The position numbers were made by a program, and so were the translations under genes. The notes under the pieces were generated by a model. It saw only the letters and a list, made by a program, of their open reading frames with translations. It had not been told where the DNA came from and ran no database searches. From contig CAJUQR010000002.1 of the NCBI GenBank assembly GCA_910588185.1, positions 4,318-68,317 on the forward strand: 64,000 nt of DNA. Direction: 5' to 3'. This stretch comes from an uncultured Peptostreptococcaceae bacterium. Lineage in GTDB: Bacteria; Bacillota; Clostridia; Peptostreptococcales; Anaerovoracaceae. The first letter of the stretch is position 1, and each line of letters opens with the position of its first letter. This document shows, one piece after another, positions 1 through 9,354 of the stretch.

Positions 1-1
1 T

Positions 2-706
<705 letters not shown>

Positions 707-717
707 AAAGGAGTACC

Positions 718-2226
718 ATGCTCAGTTCAGATTCATTAAAAGAAATTTCAAACATTTTCTGTGGTGATACGGCGGACTTTTACACATATAAGCAAGGATA
801 TAAACTGGTAGAGTTCTTTAACTCTAACTTTGGAACGAAAGATGTCTATCGTTCTGGCTTTCCGTCAAGGTGGGCGTACGTCCACGATAAACTTGTAGAT
901 TTAATCAACAGCCATCAAATTGACAAGTTCTTCAATATTGTTCTTGGCAAAAGTTACTTAATGCAAGAACAATCGTTATCAGAAGTCGAGGCTGCCGAAA
1001 AAATTGAGACTATATATGCCGAATTCAATCGTATTATCCATAGAGATTTGTGTAAGATAACTCGAAGCAATGGACGCTATCATCTTGTCAGGGAAAACGA
1101 CGATTTAGAGCCAATCGGAAATGGCGGTTTTGCGAATGTATATCGGCAAAAGTCCACAGGATTCGTAGTGAAGAAGTTAAAGGACGACTATTTGACGGAT
1201 ACAGGTATCAGAAGTCGTTTCAAAAGAGAATACAACATCACAAAATCACTGCAAGATGCGTCTGGAATTATTCAAGTTTATACGTTCGATGAAGGTAATA
1301 GTTCCTATACAATGGAATATGCGGAGACGACGCTTGATAAATATGTTAAATCATTCGATTTATCCGATGATATAAAGTTGAATTGTATTCGCCAAATCCT
1401 TCATATTATGACGGAAGTACACAAACGTGACATTATTCATAGAGATATAAGTGCGAATAATATCTTTATTATTTCTGGAATGATCAAAATCGCAGATTTC
1501 GGATTGGGAAAAGACTTGAATGTCTTTACCTCTCACCAAACAATGCACACCAACGCAGTAGGACAATTCTATTACTGTGCACCGGAACAGTTTATGATGC
1601 TTAAAGATGGGGATAAACGTAGTGATGTGTATTCCCTTGGTCGTGTTATAAATTTCATTATGACGGGCGACCCAAGAAATTCACACCATATTTACAGAAA
1701 CATTGCAGAAAAAGCCACAAATTCAGATGCAGCATATCGTTATGCTGATGCAGGGCAGCTATCCATCTTTTTTGAGAAAGCGGTATCCTATAAGCAACAA
1801 GCTGAAAACCAAACATGTATAGACGAAAAAATCACAAGGAAAGTTTTTGATGACGAAATTGAAAGCTATATATATGATTTGAGTGCAGAGAAAATATCCA
1901 CATCAATTCTCCATGAGAAAAAGGGATTTGTTGACGTGTTACTGGCATTTATGAGAAAGAGTGAAGATCACGCTCAATACGTCATTCAGAGTGTGGATAA
2001 GTCGTATCGGGAAGTTTGTGGGAGGTCTTTTGTTGCCTATGACCCATTTGCATCTTTTGCGTACCAAATTCTGTGTGGTGGATTTTCCTATGTGGTGAAT
2101 GAAACCGCAGCAAATATTTTGCGTTTTGTAGCCAGAGATGTTAATCGCTTCTCCGCACAACATATAATTGACGATATTAAAAATGTCGGGGTTGAGCCGA
2201 TGATAGAAGAAATTCTAGATTCTTAA
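718..2226 (+). CDS. Serine/threonine protein kinase in a restriction operon
   Basis: A complete eukaryotic-type kinase of 502 aa lying between hsdS and hsdR. Visible motifs: glycine loop IGNGGFANVY (residues 133-142), VVKK lysine (152/153), catalytic HRD with D243 and N248 (IIHRDISANNIF), DFG (260-262) and APE (288-290). Residues 1-125 form a separate N-terminal domain, reminiscent of AbiJ-type N-terminal domains of abortive-infection proteins; that resemblance is from memory and unverified. About 170 residues of unassigned sequence follow the kinase core. No transmembrane segment is seen, so it should be cytosolic. A clear ribosome site (AAAGGAG) precedes the ATG. The position suggests an anti-phage or restriction-modulating role, but the substrate is unknown. 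Confidence 0.85.
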   Translation: MLSSDSLKEISNIFCGDTADFYTYKQGYKLVEFFNSNFGTKDVYRSGFPSRWAYVHDKLVDLINSHQIDKFFNIVLGKSYLMQEQSLSEVEAAEKIETIYAEFNRIIHRDLCKITRSNGRYHLVRENDDLEPIGNGGFANVYRQKSTGFVVKKLKDDYLTDTGIRSRFKREYNITKSLQDASGIIQVYTFDEGNSSYTMEYAETTLDKYVKSFDLSDDIKLNCIRQILHIMTEVHKRDIIHRDISANNIFIISGMIKIADFGLGKDLNVFTSHQTMHTNAVGQFYYCAPEQFMMLKDGDKRSDVYSLGRVINFIMTGDPRNSHHIYRNIAEKATNSDAAYRYADAGQLSIFFEKAVSYKQQAENQTCIDEKITRKVFDDEIESYIYDLSAEKISTSILHEKKGFVDVLLAFMRKSEDHAQYVIQSVDKSYREVCGRSFVAYDPFASFAYQILCGGFSYVVNETAANILRFVARDVNRFSAQHIIDDIKNVGVEPMIEEILDS

Positions 2227-2244
2227 TGAAAGGAGCGTGAAATC

Positions 2245-5200
2245 GTGAGTACATATAACATTGTGCTTTCGACCAATGAAAGCACTGTTGTGACCGAATA
2301 TGAGCCACAAACCAAACGCTCTGATGCCTACCAGAGTGAAGCAGCTTTGGAAGCGGCATTTATCAAAATGCTCGGAGAACAGGGATATGAGTATGTGACG
2401 ATCCACAGCCCCGATGCACTCATTGCCAATCTCCGCAGACAGTTAGAATTGTTGAACAACTATCAGTTTACGGATAAGGAATGGGACAGCTTTTTCAAAA
2501 GCAAGATTGCCAATGCCAATGAGGGCATCGTGGAAAAGACCCGAAAAATTCAGGAAGATTATGTGCAGAACCTGACCCGTGAGGACGGGACTACCATGAA
2601 CATCTCCCTGATTGACAAAAAGAACATCCACAATAACCGACTGCAAGTTATCAACCAGTATGAGGAAACAGCCGGAAAACATGATACCCGATATGATGTT
2701 ACCATTCTGGTGAACGGTCTGCCGCTAGTTCATGTGGAATTAAAACGCCGTGGAGTGGCAATCAAGGAAGCATTCAATCAGATCAACCGCTATCAGCGTG
2801 ATAGCTTTTGGGCTGGTTGTGGACTTTATGAGTATGTGCAGATTTTTGTAATCTCCAACGGCACATTTACAAAGTACTATTCTAACACTACCAGAGCAAG
2901 TCACATTAAGGAAAGTGAAAATTCTTCCAAGAAGCACAGCAAGAAAACTTCTAACAGTTTTGAGTTCACTTCCTATTGGGCAGACGGCAATAACAAGGTC
3001 ATTCCCGACCTTGTGGACTTCACAAAGACATTCTTTGCGAAGCACACCATTTTGAACATCTTGACAAAATATTGCGTGTTCACTTCTGAGGAATTGTTGC
3101 TCGTTATGCGACCTTATCAGATTGTGGCAACCGAGCGTATTTTGAACAGGATTGAAGTGTCCACCAACTACAAGAAAACAGGCACTATCGAAGCCGGAGG
3201 ATATATCTGGCATACCACAGGAAGCGGCAAGACCTTGACTTCCTTTAAAACTGCCCAGCTTGCTACAGGACTGACGTATATCGAAAAGGTTCTGTTTGTG
3301 GTTGATCGTAAGGACTTGGACTATCAGACCATTAAGGAATATGACCGCTTTGAAAAAGGTGCTACCAACGGAAACAAGAGTACCGCTGTTTTGCAAAGAC
3401 AGCTTGAGGACAGCACCTCCCGAATTATCGTAACGACCATTCAGAAATTGGATGTGTTCATTACGAAAAATCCGAGCCACCCTATCCGAAACAAGCATAT
3501 TGTCCTTGTGTTTGACGAGTGCCACCGCAGCCAGTTTGGAGACATGCACACCCGAATTGTCGGAGGGCAAATCAAAAAGGGCGAAAAGACAATCAAGGTG
3601 GAAAAGTATTTCAAGAACTATCATATCTTTGGATTTACTGGCACACCGATTTTCGCAGTCAATGCCGGGACAGGTGGAAATCCGAATCTCCGAACCACAG
3701 AGCAGGCTTTTGGTGCGAAGCTCCATACCTACACTATTGTGGATGCAATCAATGATGGAAATGTGCTGCCGTTCCGCATCGACTATATTAACACGGTCAA
3801 GCAGAAGGATGATAAGCAGGACATGCAGGTTGCCGCTATTGATACCGAGGAAGCATTGGGTTCGCCGGAGCGTATCACAGAGGTTGTGAAGTACATTCTG
3901 GAACACTTCGACCAAAAGACCATGCGAAATTCCTACTACAGTCTGAAAGGTCAGCGAGTAAACGGCTTCAACTCTATGTTCGCCGTCAGCTCTATTCCTA
4001 TCTGCAAAAAGTATTATCTGGAGTTTAAAAAACAGATTGCAGAACGGCACAGAGATTTGACCATTGCCACTATCTTCTCATTCGCTCCAAATGAAGCGGA
4101 TAGTGCCGATGGTATTCTGGACGATGAAAGTTTTGACACCGATGACCTTGACCAGAGTTCCCGTGACTTTCTGGATATGGCAATTAAAGACTACAACAAG
4201 ATTTTCAAAACCAATTTTGATACATCAAGCAAGGGCTTCCAAGATTACTACAAAGACCTTTCCGATAAGGTTAAGAAGCGTGAAGTCGATTTGCTGATTG
4301 TAGTCAACATGTTCTTGACGGGCTTCGATGCAACAACACTTAACACCCTTTGGGTAGATAAGAACTTGAAAATGCACGGTCTGATACAGGCATTTTCCAG
4401 AACGAACCGTATCCTCAATTCAGTCAAGTCTTTTGGTAATATTGTCTGCTTCCGTGATCTTGAAGAAGCTACCAACGATGCGATTGCATTGTTCGGAGAC
4501 AAGGAAGCAAACGGCATTGTCATCTTGAAATCCTATGAGGATTATTACTACGGTTGTGTCGATGATAAAGGTCGCGAGCAGAAAGGTTATGAAGAACGAA
4601 TTGCCGAACTGTTGCAGAAATATCCTTTGGGACAGCCGATTGTCGGAGAGAAAAACAAGAAAGATTTTATTGTCCTGTTTGGCAACATTCTCCGTTTGAG
4701 AAATATCCTTGCTGCCTTTGACCGCTTTGCCGGAAATGAAATCCTATCTCCGATTGATTTCCAAGACTACACAGGCACATACCATGATGTGTACGAGGAA
4801 ATCAAACCGAAACCGGGAAGCAAGGAAAGCATTATGGATGATGTTGTCTTTGAAATGGAGCTTGTCAAACAGGTGGAAGTCAACATTGATTATATCCTGA
4901 TGCTGGTTGGAAAGTATCACGATGGAAACTGTGAGGATAAGGAAATCCTTGTTGCGATTGATAAAGCAATCAAATCCAGCTTGCAGCTTAGGTCTAAAAA
5001 GGAACTGATTGAAAACTTTATTGCTACTATCAACACAAATACCAATGTCAATACTGACTGGCAGCGTTTTGTCAGAGAGCAGAGAGAGACCGATATTCAG
5101 ACTTTGATCACTGAAGAAAAATTGAAACCGGAAGAAACGAGAAAGTTTGTGGAGAACGCTTTCCGTGATGGCGTACTCAAAACCACCGGCACAGATGTTG

Positions 5201-5427
5201 ATCGACTGATGCCGCCCGTTTCCCGTTTCGGAGGTGGAGGTTCTCGTGATAAGAAGAAACAGACAGTTATTGAAAAACTAAAAGGGTTCTTTGAGAAATA
5301 CTTTGGACTGGTTAGCCCAGAGGTTTCAAAAGAACCGGATAAGGTTACATATCTTTATGATACAGAACCAACACTATCTATGGTGGCAGAGGAACCGGTA
5401 CATTACGGAATGAAAAAAGATAATTGA
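2245..5427 (+). CDS. hsdR: Type I restriction enzyme HsdR (nuclease-translocase subunit)
   Basis: ATP-driven translocase and endonuclease of the type I complex, 1060 aa. The N-terminal nuclease core shows RYDVTILVN followed by HVELKRRG (about residues 149-167), the D...ExK pattern. The helicase part shows Walker A HTTGSGKT (about 322), the DECH box VFDECHRSQFG (about 423) and motif III FGFTGTPIF (about 462). Motif VI-like QAFSRTNRILN is near residue 710. The start is GTG at 2245, preceded by AAAGGAGCG. Length and domain order are normal for the family. It is co-directional with the kinase gene, 18 bp downstream of it, and followed after 12 bp by a DUF3800 gene. Confidence 0.95.
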   Translation: MSTYNIVLSTNESTVVTEYEPQTKRSDAYQSEAALEAAFIKMLGEQGYEYVTIHSPDALIANLRRQLELLNNYQFTDKEWDSFFKSKIANANEGIVEKTRKIQEDYVQNLTREDGTTMNISLIDKKNIHNNRLQVINQYEETAGKHDTRYDVTILVNGLPLVHVELKRRGVAIKEAFNQINRYQRDSFWAGCGLYEYVQIFVISNGTFTKYYSNTTRASHIKESENSSKKHSKKTSNSFEFTSYWADGNNKVIPDLVDFTKTFFAKHTILNILTKYCVFTSEELLLVMRPYQIVATERILNRIEVSTNYKKTGTIEAGGYIWHTTGSGKTLTSFKTAQLATGLTYIEKVLFVVDRKDLDYQTIKEYDRFEKGATNGNKSTAVLQRQLEDSTSRIIVTTIQKLDVFITKNPSHPIRNKHIVLVFDECHRSQFGDMHTRIVGGQIKKGEKTIKVEKYFKNYHIFGFTGTPIFAVNAGTGGNPNLRTTEQAFGAKLHTYTIVDAINDGNVLPFRIDYINTVKQKDDKQDMQVAAIDTEEALGSPERITEVVKYILEHFDQKTMRNSYYSLKGQRVNGFNSMFAVSSIPICKKYYLEFKKQIAERHRDLTIATIFSFAPNEADSADGILDDESFDTDDLDQSSRDFLDMAIKDYNKIFKTNFDTSSKGFQDYYKDLSDKVKKREVDLLIVVNMFLTGFDATTLNTLWVDKNLKMHGLIQAFSRTNRILNSVKSFGNIVCFRDLEEATNDAIALFGDKEANGIVILKSYEDYYYGCVDDKGREQKGYEERIAELLQKYPLGQPIVGEKNKKDFIVLFGNILRLRNILAAFDRFAGNEILSPIDFQDYTGTYHDVYEEIKPKPGSKESIMDDVVFEMELVKQVEVNIDYILMLVGKYHDGNCEDKEILVAIDKAIKSSLQLRSKKELIENFIATINTNTNVNTDWQRFVREQRETDIQTLITEEKLKPEETRKFVENAFRDGVLKTTGTDVDRLMPPVSRFGGGGSRDKKKQTVIEKLKGFFEKYFGLVSPEVSKEPDKVTYLYDTEPTLSMVAEEPVHYGMKKDN

Positions 5428-5439
5428 GGTGGTGAAAAT

Positions 5440-6153
5440 ATGTTGTATAATGTTTACTGTGATGAGACATGTCATCTTGAATATGATAACAGTAATGTTA
5501 TGGTGTTAGGAGCCGTGTGGTGTCCACAGGCGAAACTGAGAGAAATCAATGAGCGGATTCGTCAAATCAAAAAAAGAAATAATGTTTCCGAAGCAATGGA
5601 AATGAAGTGGACGAAAATCAGTCCTGCAAAAGTTGATTTGTACAAAGATTTGGTTAATTATTTCTTTGATGATGATGATTTACATTTTCGGGGTGTCATT
5701 ATTCCAGACAAGACAAGACTAAATCACGAACGCTATCATCAAACACACGATACGTGGTATTATAAAATGTATTTTGATATGCTCAAAGTTATCTTTTCTC
5801 CAACTGATAACTATGATGTTTATATTGACATTAAAGATACTAACTCTGCTCGAAAAGCAAAAAAATTGAGAGAAGTATGCTGCAATTCTATGTATGACTT
5901 TTCTCAAAAAGTGATTCGGCGGTTACAACCTATACGATCTGATGAAGTTCAAATCATGCAGATAGTTGATGTTATTATAGGTGCTATCGGTTATGAAAAT
6001 CGCAGATTTCCTGATGGATTTGTAAAGAGTAGTGCAAAACAAGAAGTTATTGATTTGATAAAAGAACGTTCAGGCTATACATTGCGAAAAACAACGCTTT
6101 TGCGTGAGGAAAAAATAAACCTGCTTTCGTGGGAAGCGGGAGGGACAGTATGA
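5440..6153 (+). CDS. DUF3800 domain protein
   Basis: A 237-aa protein that opens with YNVYCDET, the first acidic motif of DUF3800, a family proposed to have an RNase H-like fold. Further matching features are a WCP segment, the central YYKMYFDML helix and a C-terminal QIMQIVDVIIGAI segment carrying an aspartate. DUF3800 genes are frequent in defence islands and mobile elements, but the biochemical activity is not firmly known. It follows hsdR by 12 bp, with GAGGTGGTG as ribosome site, and overlaps the next gene by ATGA. The pair is probably translationally coupled, so the two products may act together. Confidence 0.75.
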   Translation: MLYNVYCDETCHLEYDNSNVMVLGAVWCPQAKLREINERIRQIKKRNNVSEAMEMKWTKISPAKVDLYKDLVNYFFDDDDLHFRGVIIPDKTRLNHERYHQTHDTWYYKMYFDMLKVIFSPTDNYDVYIDIKDTNSARKAKKLREVCCNSMYDFSQKVIRRLQPIRSDEVQIMQIVDVIIGAIGYENRRFPDGFVKSSAKQEVIDLIKERSGYTLRKTTLLREEKINLLSWEAGGTV

Positions 6154-6665
6154 CAAGAGATAATTGTTGGTTGCCAAAATTAGAATTTTGGGATGACTAT
6201 AATAATGACTATCCTCAATATCAAGGAGCGTTATATGAGATTTTTCAGAATGACTTTATAAAATCACGTCCTACATTTGAAGGAAAGCAGGTAAATATTC
6301 GCAAGCATCCGATTGAATATGGAAAGGAAGAGGCATTTTTTCATGTAACCTGCCAAGATTATCTAAAAAGTGGAGAACGTGTGCCGGATTTTAGAAGATG
6401 CGAGAGAATCAGATGGGTTCGTGCGTTTATCGAGAATTATAATTGTGATATAACGCAATGTGAAGAATGTGAGGGAGTAAAAGTTTGGAGTGAACCGTAT
6501 CGCAACACAACCAGAGTACATATGCTACTTGAAGAAGAACGCTATATGGTTGTTGTAGAGCGCCGAGATTCATATTGCTTATTAGTTACGGCTTTTTACT
6601 TCGAGCAGGATCACTCATTAAGAAAAAAACTTCAGCATTATGAACAATATAAGGCTCAAGCGTAA
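6150..6665 (+). CDS. Unknown protein coupled to DUF3800; possible PBECR-like RNase
   Basis: The ATG at 6150 overlaps the DUF3800 stop (ATGA) and has GGGAGGG upstream, so it is preferred over the in-frame GTG at 6129. The product is 171 aa. The C-terminal half shows IRWVRAFIENY, a short CxxC (QCEECEG), KVWSEPYRNTTRVHMLLEEERYMVVVERR and LLVTAFYFEQDHSLRKKL. This arrangement recalls the small RelE/EndoU/colicin-like nucleases of mobile elements (PBECR families), with the terminal Arg/His residues as possible catalytic groups. The assignment is a weak recollection, not a domain match. Coupling to DUF3800 would suit a two-gene toxin-antitoxin or defence unit. Confidence 0.55.
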   Translation: MTRDNCWLPKLEFWDDYNNDYPQYQGALYEIFQNDFIKSRPTFEGKQVNIRKHPIEYGKEEAFFHVTCQDYLKSGERVPDFRRCERIRWVRAFIENYNCDITQCEECEGVKVWSEPYRNTTRVHMLLEEERYMVVVERRDSYCLLVTAFYFEQDHSLRKKLQHYEQYKAQA

Positions 6666-6706
6666 GTGGTAGGAAATAGTTAACAGATGTTTGCAACCCA
6701 AACTTA

Positions 6707-6735
6707 TTGACAAATCACAGAAAATCGCATATACT
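6707..6735 (+). promoter_or_regulatory. Strong sigma-A type promoter feeding a terminator
   Basis: TTGACA at 6707-6712 and TATACT at 6730-6735 are separated by 17 bp, close to consensus. No substantial gene follows on this strand, because a terminator lies about 40 bp downstream of the -10 box and the next gene is on the opposite strand. Confidence 0.7.
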
Positions 6736-6741
6736 GATAAT

Positions 6742-6805
6742 AGCTCATCTGCCATGCGTAGAAGGAGTTCCTAAAGACGTCTTGCTTAGCAAGGCGTCTT
6801 TTGCT
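6742..6805 (+). ncRNA. Candidate very short RNA between promoter and terminator
   Basis: The promoter at 6707-6735 would start transcription near 6742 and the terminator at 6773-6802 would end it, giving an RNA of about 60 nt. The only frame in it is a six-codon ATG at 6754 with no room for a normal ribosome site. It runs against the 3' end of the DUF6076-like gene. It could be a small regulatory or antisense RNA, or a promoter left behind by rearrangement. No known RNA family was recognised. Confidence 0.35.
6773..6802 (+). terminator. Rho-independent terminator
   Basis: AAAGACG-T-CTTGC pairs with GCAAG-G-CGTCTTT around a TTA loop, followed by TTGCTTT. It can serve both the restriction operon on the plus strand and the convergent gene on the minus strand. 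Confidence 0.8.
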
Positions 6806-6828
6806 TTGTCTAAATAACTTGCTTTTAG

Positions 6829-7872
6829 TCAATATTCTGTCAACAACTCCACAATTACATTACTCTGCTGATACAGCCAGTCCGTAAATTCTTTCGGGCT
6901 GGCTGTTCCTGTTTTTACAGCCTTTTTTCTCTGCAATGCTTCTTTCTTAAAGTCGGAAAAGGCAGCCTGTATTTTTTCCAGACGGTCAGCCGGAAAGCCT
7001 GCGGTATTTTTTACCCGGTTTATTTTGTTGCGCCAGTTCTGGCATTCATTTTTATAAAGCAGGTCATAGTTATTTTCTCTTGCCCTCTCGTCAAATTCCC
7101 GCTTGTTTTGAAGCGCCTGTGCTTTTCGGCACTTGTCGCTGCACAGCTCATACCGCTGGCTCTTTGCCAGAAAATATTTCCCGCAGACCTTGCACTGCCG
7201 GAAGCAAAGCCCCCAGTCATTCAGCCGGTTCAGATAATAGGTAATCAACGGGTAGAGGGACGCATAGGCAGACACACATTCTTCTGTGCGCCGGTTGTCC
7301 GGGAACCAGAGGTCAAGCCGGGTATCTTCTGACGGTGCGCCTTTGAAATAAAGGCTGCCAGCTTGAAAATGTTTCGGTTTTCCTGTCTCCATGTCAAAGC
7401 TCATGGCTTCGTTATGGAATACCCCGGTCAGGCTGCTCATTTTATCCATGAAGCGGTCACAGGCAGCGTTACGGTCACGGGGTTCTCTGGCAAGCAGATA
7501 GCTGTTCCAAATACGGAACGCCACATACATTTTCAGCGGGTCATTGCTAAGATATTTTCCCCAGAGAAATTCGCTTGCCGCCTGCTCCAGCTCCGGCTGT
7601 TTCCATCGGTTGGAGTGGAGGGCTTGCCGCAGCGGAGAAAGCCCGTATAAGTTCCAGTCCCTGTCCGTGTCACGCTCAAAGTTTATCAAAAAAGTTCCCA
7701 GCGGGCGTGTCATATCACAAAGTACCTCTGCGTTTTGGCTCCTGTTCAGCCGGAAGCGGATCTGCTGTTCTTCCCCAATCAAAATCCGCTCTTTCATTTT
7801 CTTCCTGTCCAGCGTCAGGACAAACAAAATCCTCTCAAAACATGGCTCATGCCGTATAAACTGATTCTCCAT
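6829..7872 (-). CDS. DUF6076-like zinc-finger protein of mobile elements
   Basis: A 347-aa protein starting at ATG 7872 (MENQFIRHEPC), with GGCAGGGGAT upstream; a longer frame to 8004 has no ribosome site. A putative zinc site CKVCGKYF...CSDKCR lies in the last third, followed by a basic helical tail (NKREFDERARENNYDLL). Proteins of this type sit beside excisionase-like and Mob genes in Clostridia integrative elements and are annotated as DUF6076; that family name is from memory. The function is unknown. It is the only gene of the element backbone on the minus strand, so it probably has its own promoter. Confidence 0.75.
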   Translation of the reverse strand: MENQFIRHEPCFERILFVLTLDRKKMKERILIGEEQQIRFRLNRSQNAEVLCDMTRPLGTFLINFERDTDRDWNLYGLSPLRQALHSNRWKQPELEQAASEFLWGKYLSNDPLKMYVAFRIWNSYLLAREPRDRNAACDRFMDKMSSLTGVFHNEAMSFDMETGKPKHFQAGSLYFKGAPSEDTRLDLWFPDNRRTEECVSAYASLYPLITYYLNRLNDWGLCFRQCKVCGKYFLAKSQRYELCSDKCRKAQALQNKREFDERARENNYDLLYKNECQNWRNKINRVKNTAGFPADRLEKIQAAFSDFKKEALQRKKAVKTGTASPKEFTDWLYQQSNVIVELLTEY

Positions 7873-8174
7873 CCCTATCCCCTGCCTTTGTTTATGGTAA
7901 TTATATAATTTAGTTATATCCATTACACTCATGGTATCGCAGAAGCATTGTTTTGTCAAGGATAGTCCGCTATGATGATTGCAGTTGGTAATTTTGTACC
8001 GCACAGTACCTTGACAAGTGAATGACCGTCCAAAAGGGATATGACCGGCAGGAGAAGTGACGCATCCGGCGCACCAATGCAGGGAAACACCGCAGGAATG
8101 GGGCAGGAAAACGGCTTTTGGGGAGAACGGCAGCAGGAAGCATTTTAACCTATTTGATTTATGGGAGGAACAGA

Positions 8175-8399
8175 ATGAACGATAAAAAGAGATTGAACAG
8201 CTACGAGGATTTACCGCTGGTTCTGGATGTGGCGGACATTCAGCGGATTATGGGAATTTCAAGAGCGAGCGCCTATGAGCTGGTACACACACCCGGCTTT
8301 CCGGCGTTCCGCAGGGGCAGGCTTATCAAGGTCAGCAAAATTGCTTTCTTTGAATGGATGGCAAAAGGCTCCGAAACCGTACCGAGAAGCGACAAATAA
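8175..8399 (+). CDS. Excisionase-like helix-turn-helix protein
   Basis: A 74-aa DNA-binding protein of the AlpA/HTH_17 type. VLDVADIQRIMGISRASAYELVH is a winged-helix recognition unit, followed by the FRRGRLIKVSK wing. ATG 8175 with GGGAGGAA upstream is chosen over an in-frame upstream start at 8118 that lacks a ribosome site. Small proteins like this act as directionality factors or regulators in integrative elements. Inverted repeats downstream (8406-8481, 8503-8523) are possible binding sites, which is inference. Confidence 0.75.
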   Translation: MNDKKRLNSYEDLPLVLDVADIQRIMGISRASAYELVHTPGFPAFRRGRLIKVSKIAFFEWMAKGSETVPRSDK

Positions 8400-8405
8400 G
8401 CGTGA

Positions 8406-8481
8406 GGTATCATTCCCTGACTGCAATACTGCCGCACTTTCCAAAGGGGCATACAGAGGGAAAAACCTTAAAAATGATACC
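8406..8481 (+). repeat. Inverted repeat GGTATCATT/AATGATACC
   Basis: Nine-base arms at 8406-8414 and 8473-8481 are exact inverse complements separated by 58 bp, just after the excisionase-like gene. They may form a stem at the 3' end of its transcript or be a DNA-binding site. A second perfect inverted repeat, CTATCTG/CAGATAG with a 7-nt loop, lies at 8503-8523, upstream of the next gene's ribosome site. Confidence 0.5.
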
Positions 8482-8544
8482 GAAACGCTACACCAAAACA
8501 GCCTATCTGCGTACATCAGATAGAAACGGAGAAAGGAGCCGGTT

Positions 8545-8748
8545 ATGGCAAGAATGAGCAACAAGCGGCGGCTGGAATGGTCTTTCTTCTTAAATGACCG
8601 CAGCCGTATCACTTACAACGAACTGTGCCGGAAATGCCAGCACGAATGTAAACAGAGCTTCCGGGCGGTTGTGGTTGACTGCCCGAAGTATCTTTCCAAG
8701 CGTTCCAAGAAAAAGGGCAAGACTGCCGGAAACGGCAAAATCCCTTAG
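8545..8748 (+). CDS. Small conserved mobile-element protein
   Basis: A 67-aa basic protein with two cysteine pairs (CRKCQHEC) and a lysine-rich tail (SKRSKKKGK). The start ATG has GAAAGGAGCC upstream. Its position between the excisionase-like gene and the mobilization region, and its small size, match an unnamed accessory protein often seen in this class of element. It may bind nucleic acid through a small metal site. The function is not known. Confidence 0.65.
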   Translation: MARMSNKRRLEWSFFLNDRSRITYNELCRKCQHECKQSFRAVVVDCPKYLSKRSKKKGKTAGNGKIP

Positions 8749-8756
8749 GAACTAAG

Positions 8757-8950
8757 GGCGCACTTCTATACATAGTCTAAAGACCATGTATCGTGCGTCC
8801 TGCGGAGCTTACCTCTGCCGCTGATAAAATCAGCAATCCGAGGTCTGCGTTCGCTTCGCTCCGACAAGGTGGCTGCACCCCCTTGCGCCGCTAAAGCGGC
8901 TATCCCCTGTGTACCCGCCGCAAAGAGAAATCCGCTCTGCGGTTTTCCCT
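8757..8950 (+). other. Hairpin-rich non-coding region, candidate oriT
   Basis: The 286 bp between 8749 and 9034 hold no gene but several stems: an imperfect long inverted repeat (GCGCAC...ATACAT..TAAA..ATGTAT..GTGCG, about 8758-8801), GCTGAT-AAA-ATCAGC (about 8819-8833), GCCGC-TAAA-GCGGC (8887-8900) and CCGCA...TGCGG (8918-8943). The region lies just upstream of the DUF3847 and relaxase genes, where the transfer origin of mobilizable elements is usually found. No nick site was recognised, so the oriT call is inference from position and structure. Confidence 0.4.
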
Positions 8951-9034
8951 TTTCATCGGGTTTTATAGAAGCACTGACACACAGACTGTCTGCGGATGGT
9001 CTTTCTTTATCTTATCAGTAAAGGATGTGAGAAC

Positions 9035-9352
9035 ATGGAAAAATCTTTGGAACAGTTAAAGCAGGAATATGAAAAAACCACTGTCCTGTTGGAACGGGAA
9101 AAACGGAAAATGCAGCGTTTGAAAAACCGGCAGGCGTATTTGGAAAGCGGTTCCCGGAAACAGAGGACGCACCGGCTGATTACCCGTGGGGCAGCCGTTG
9201 AGAGCATTGCACCACAGACAAAGGAGCTATCCGAAGCGGAATTTTATTCCCTCATGGAAAACATTTTGAATCTGCCGCAGGCGGAGCATTTCATCCGGTC
9301 TGCCACAGAGAACCACGCCCGTATTTCCGGGCAGGAGAAAGGCGGTGACTAA
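9035..9352 (+). CDS. DUF3847 family protein, upstream of relaxase
   Basis: A 105-aa protein with a coiled-coil N-terminus (residues 1-35, rich in K/E/Q: LEQLKQEYEKTTVLLEREK) and a basic middle part (KQRTHRLITRGAAVESI). ATG 9035 with AAGGATGTGA upstream is chosen over an upstream in-frame GTG at 8996. Proteins of this kind almost always precede MobA/MobL genes in Firmicutes elements and are thought to be mobilization accessory factors or relaxase regulators. Its stop codon lies 2 bp before the first codon of the relaxase, which implies translational coupling. Confidence 0.75.
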   Translation: MEKSLEQLKQEYEKTTVLLEREKRKMQRLKNRQAYLESGSRKQRTHRLITRGAAVESIAPQTKELSEAEFYSLMENILNLPQAEHFIRSATENHARISGQEKGGD

Positions 9353-9354
9353 GG

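Noticed and set aside
2740..4050. A 436-codon open frame on the minus strand within hsdR
   Set aside because: It lies entirely opposite hsdR, has no ribosome site or recognisable domain, and is explained by the codon pattern of the real gene.
6666..6828. Left end of the mobile element at the restriction operon/DUF6076 junction
   Set aside because: No trace of the missing 5' half of the interrupted regulator gene is present here, so the host junction cannot lie at this point.
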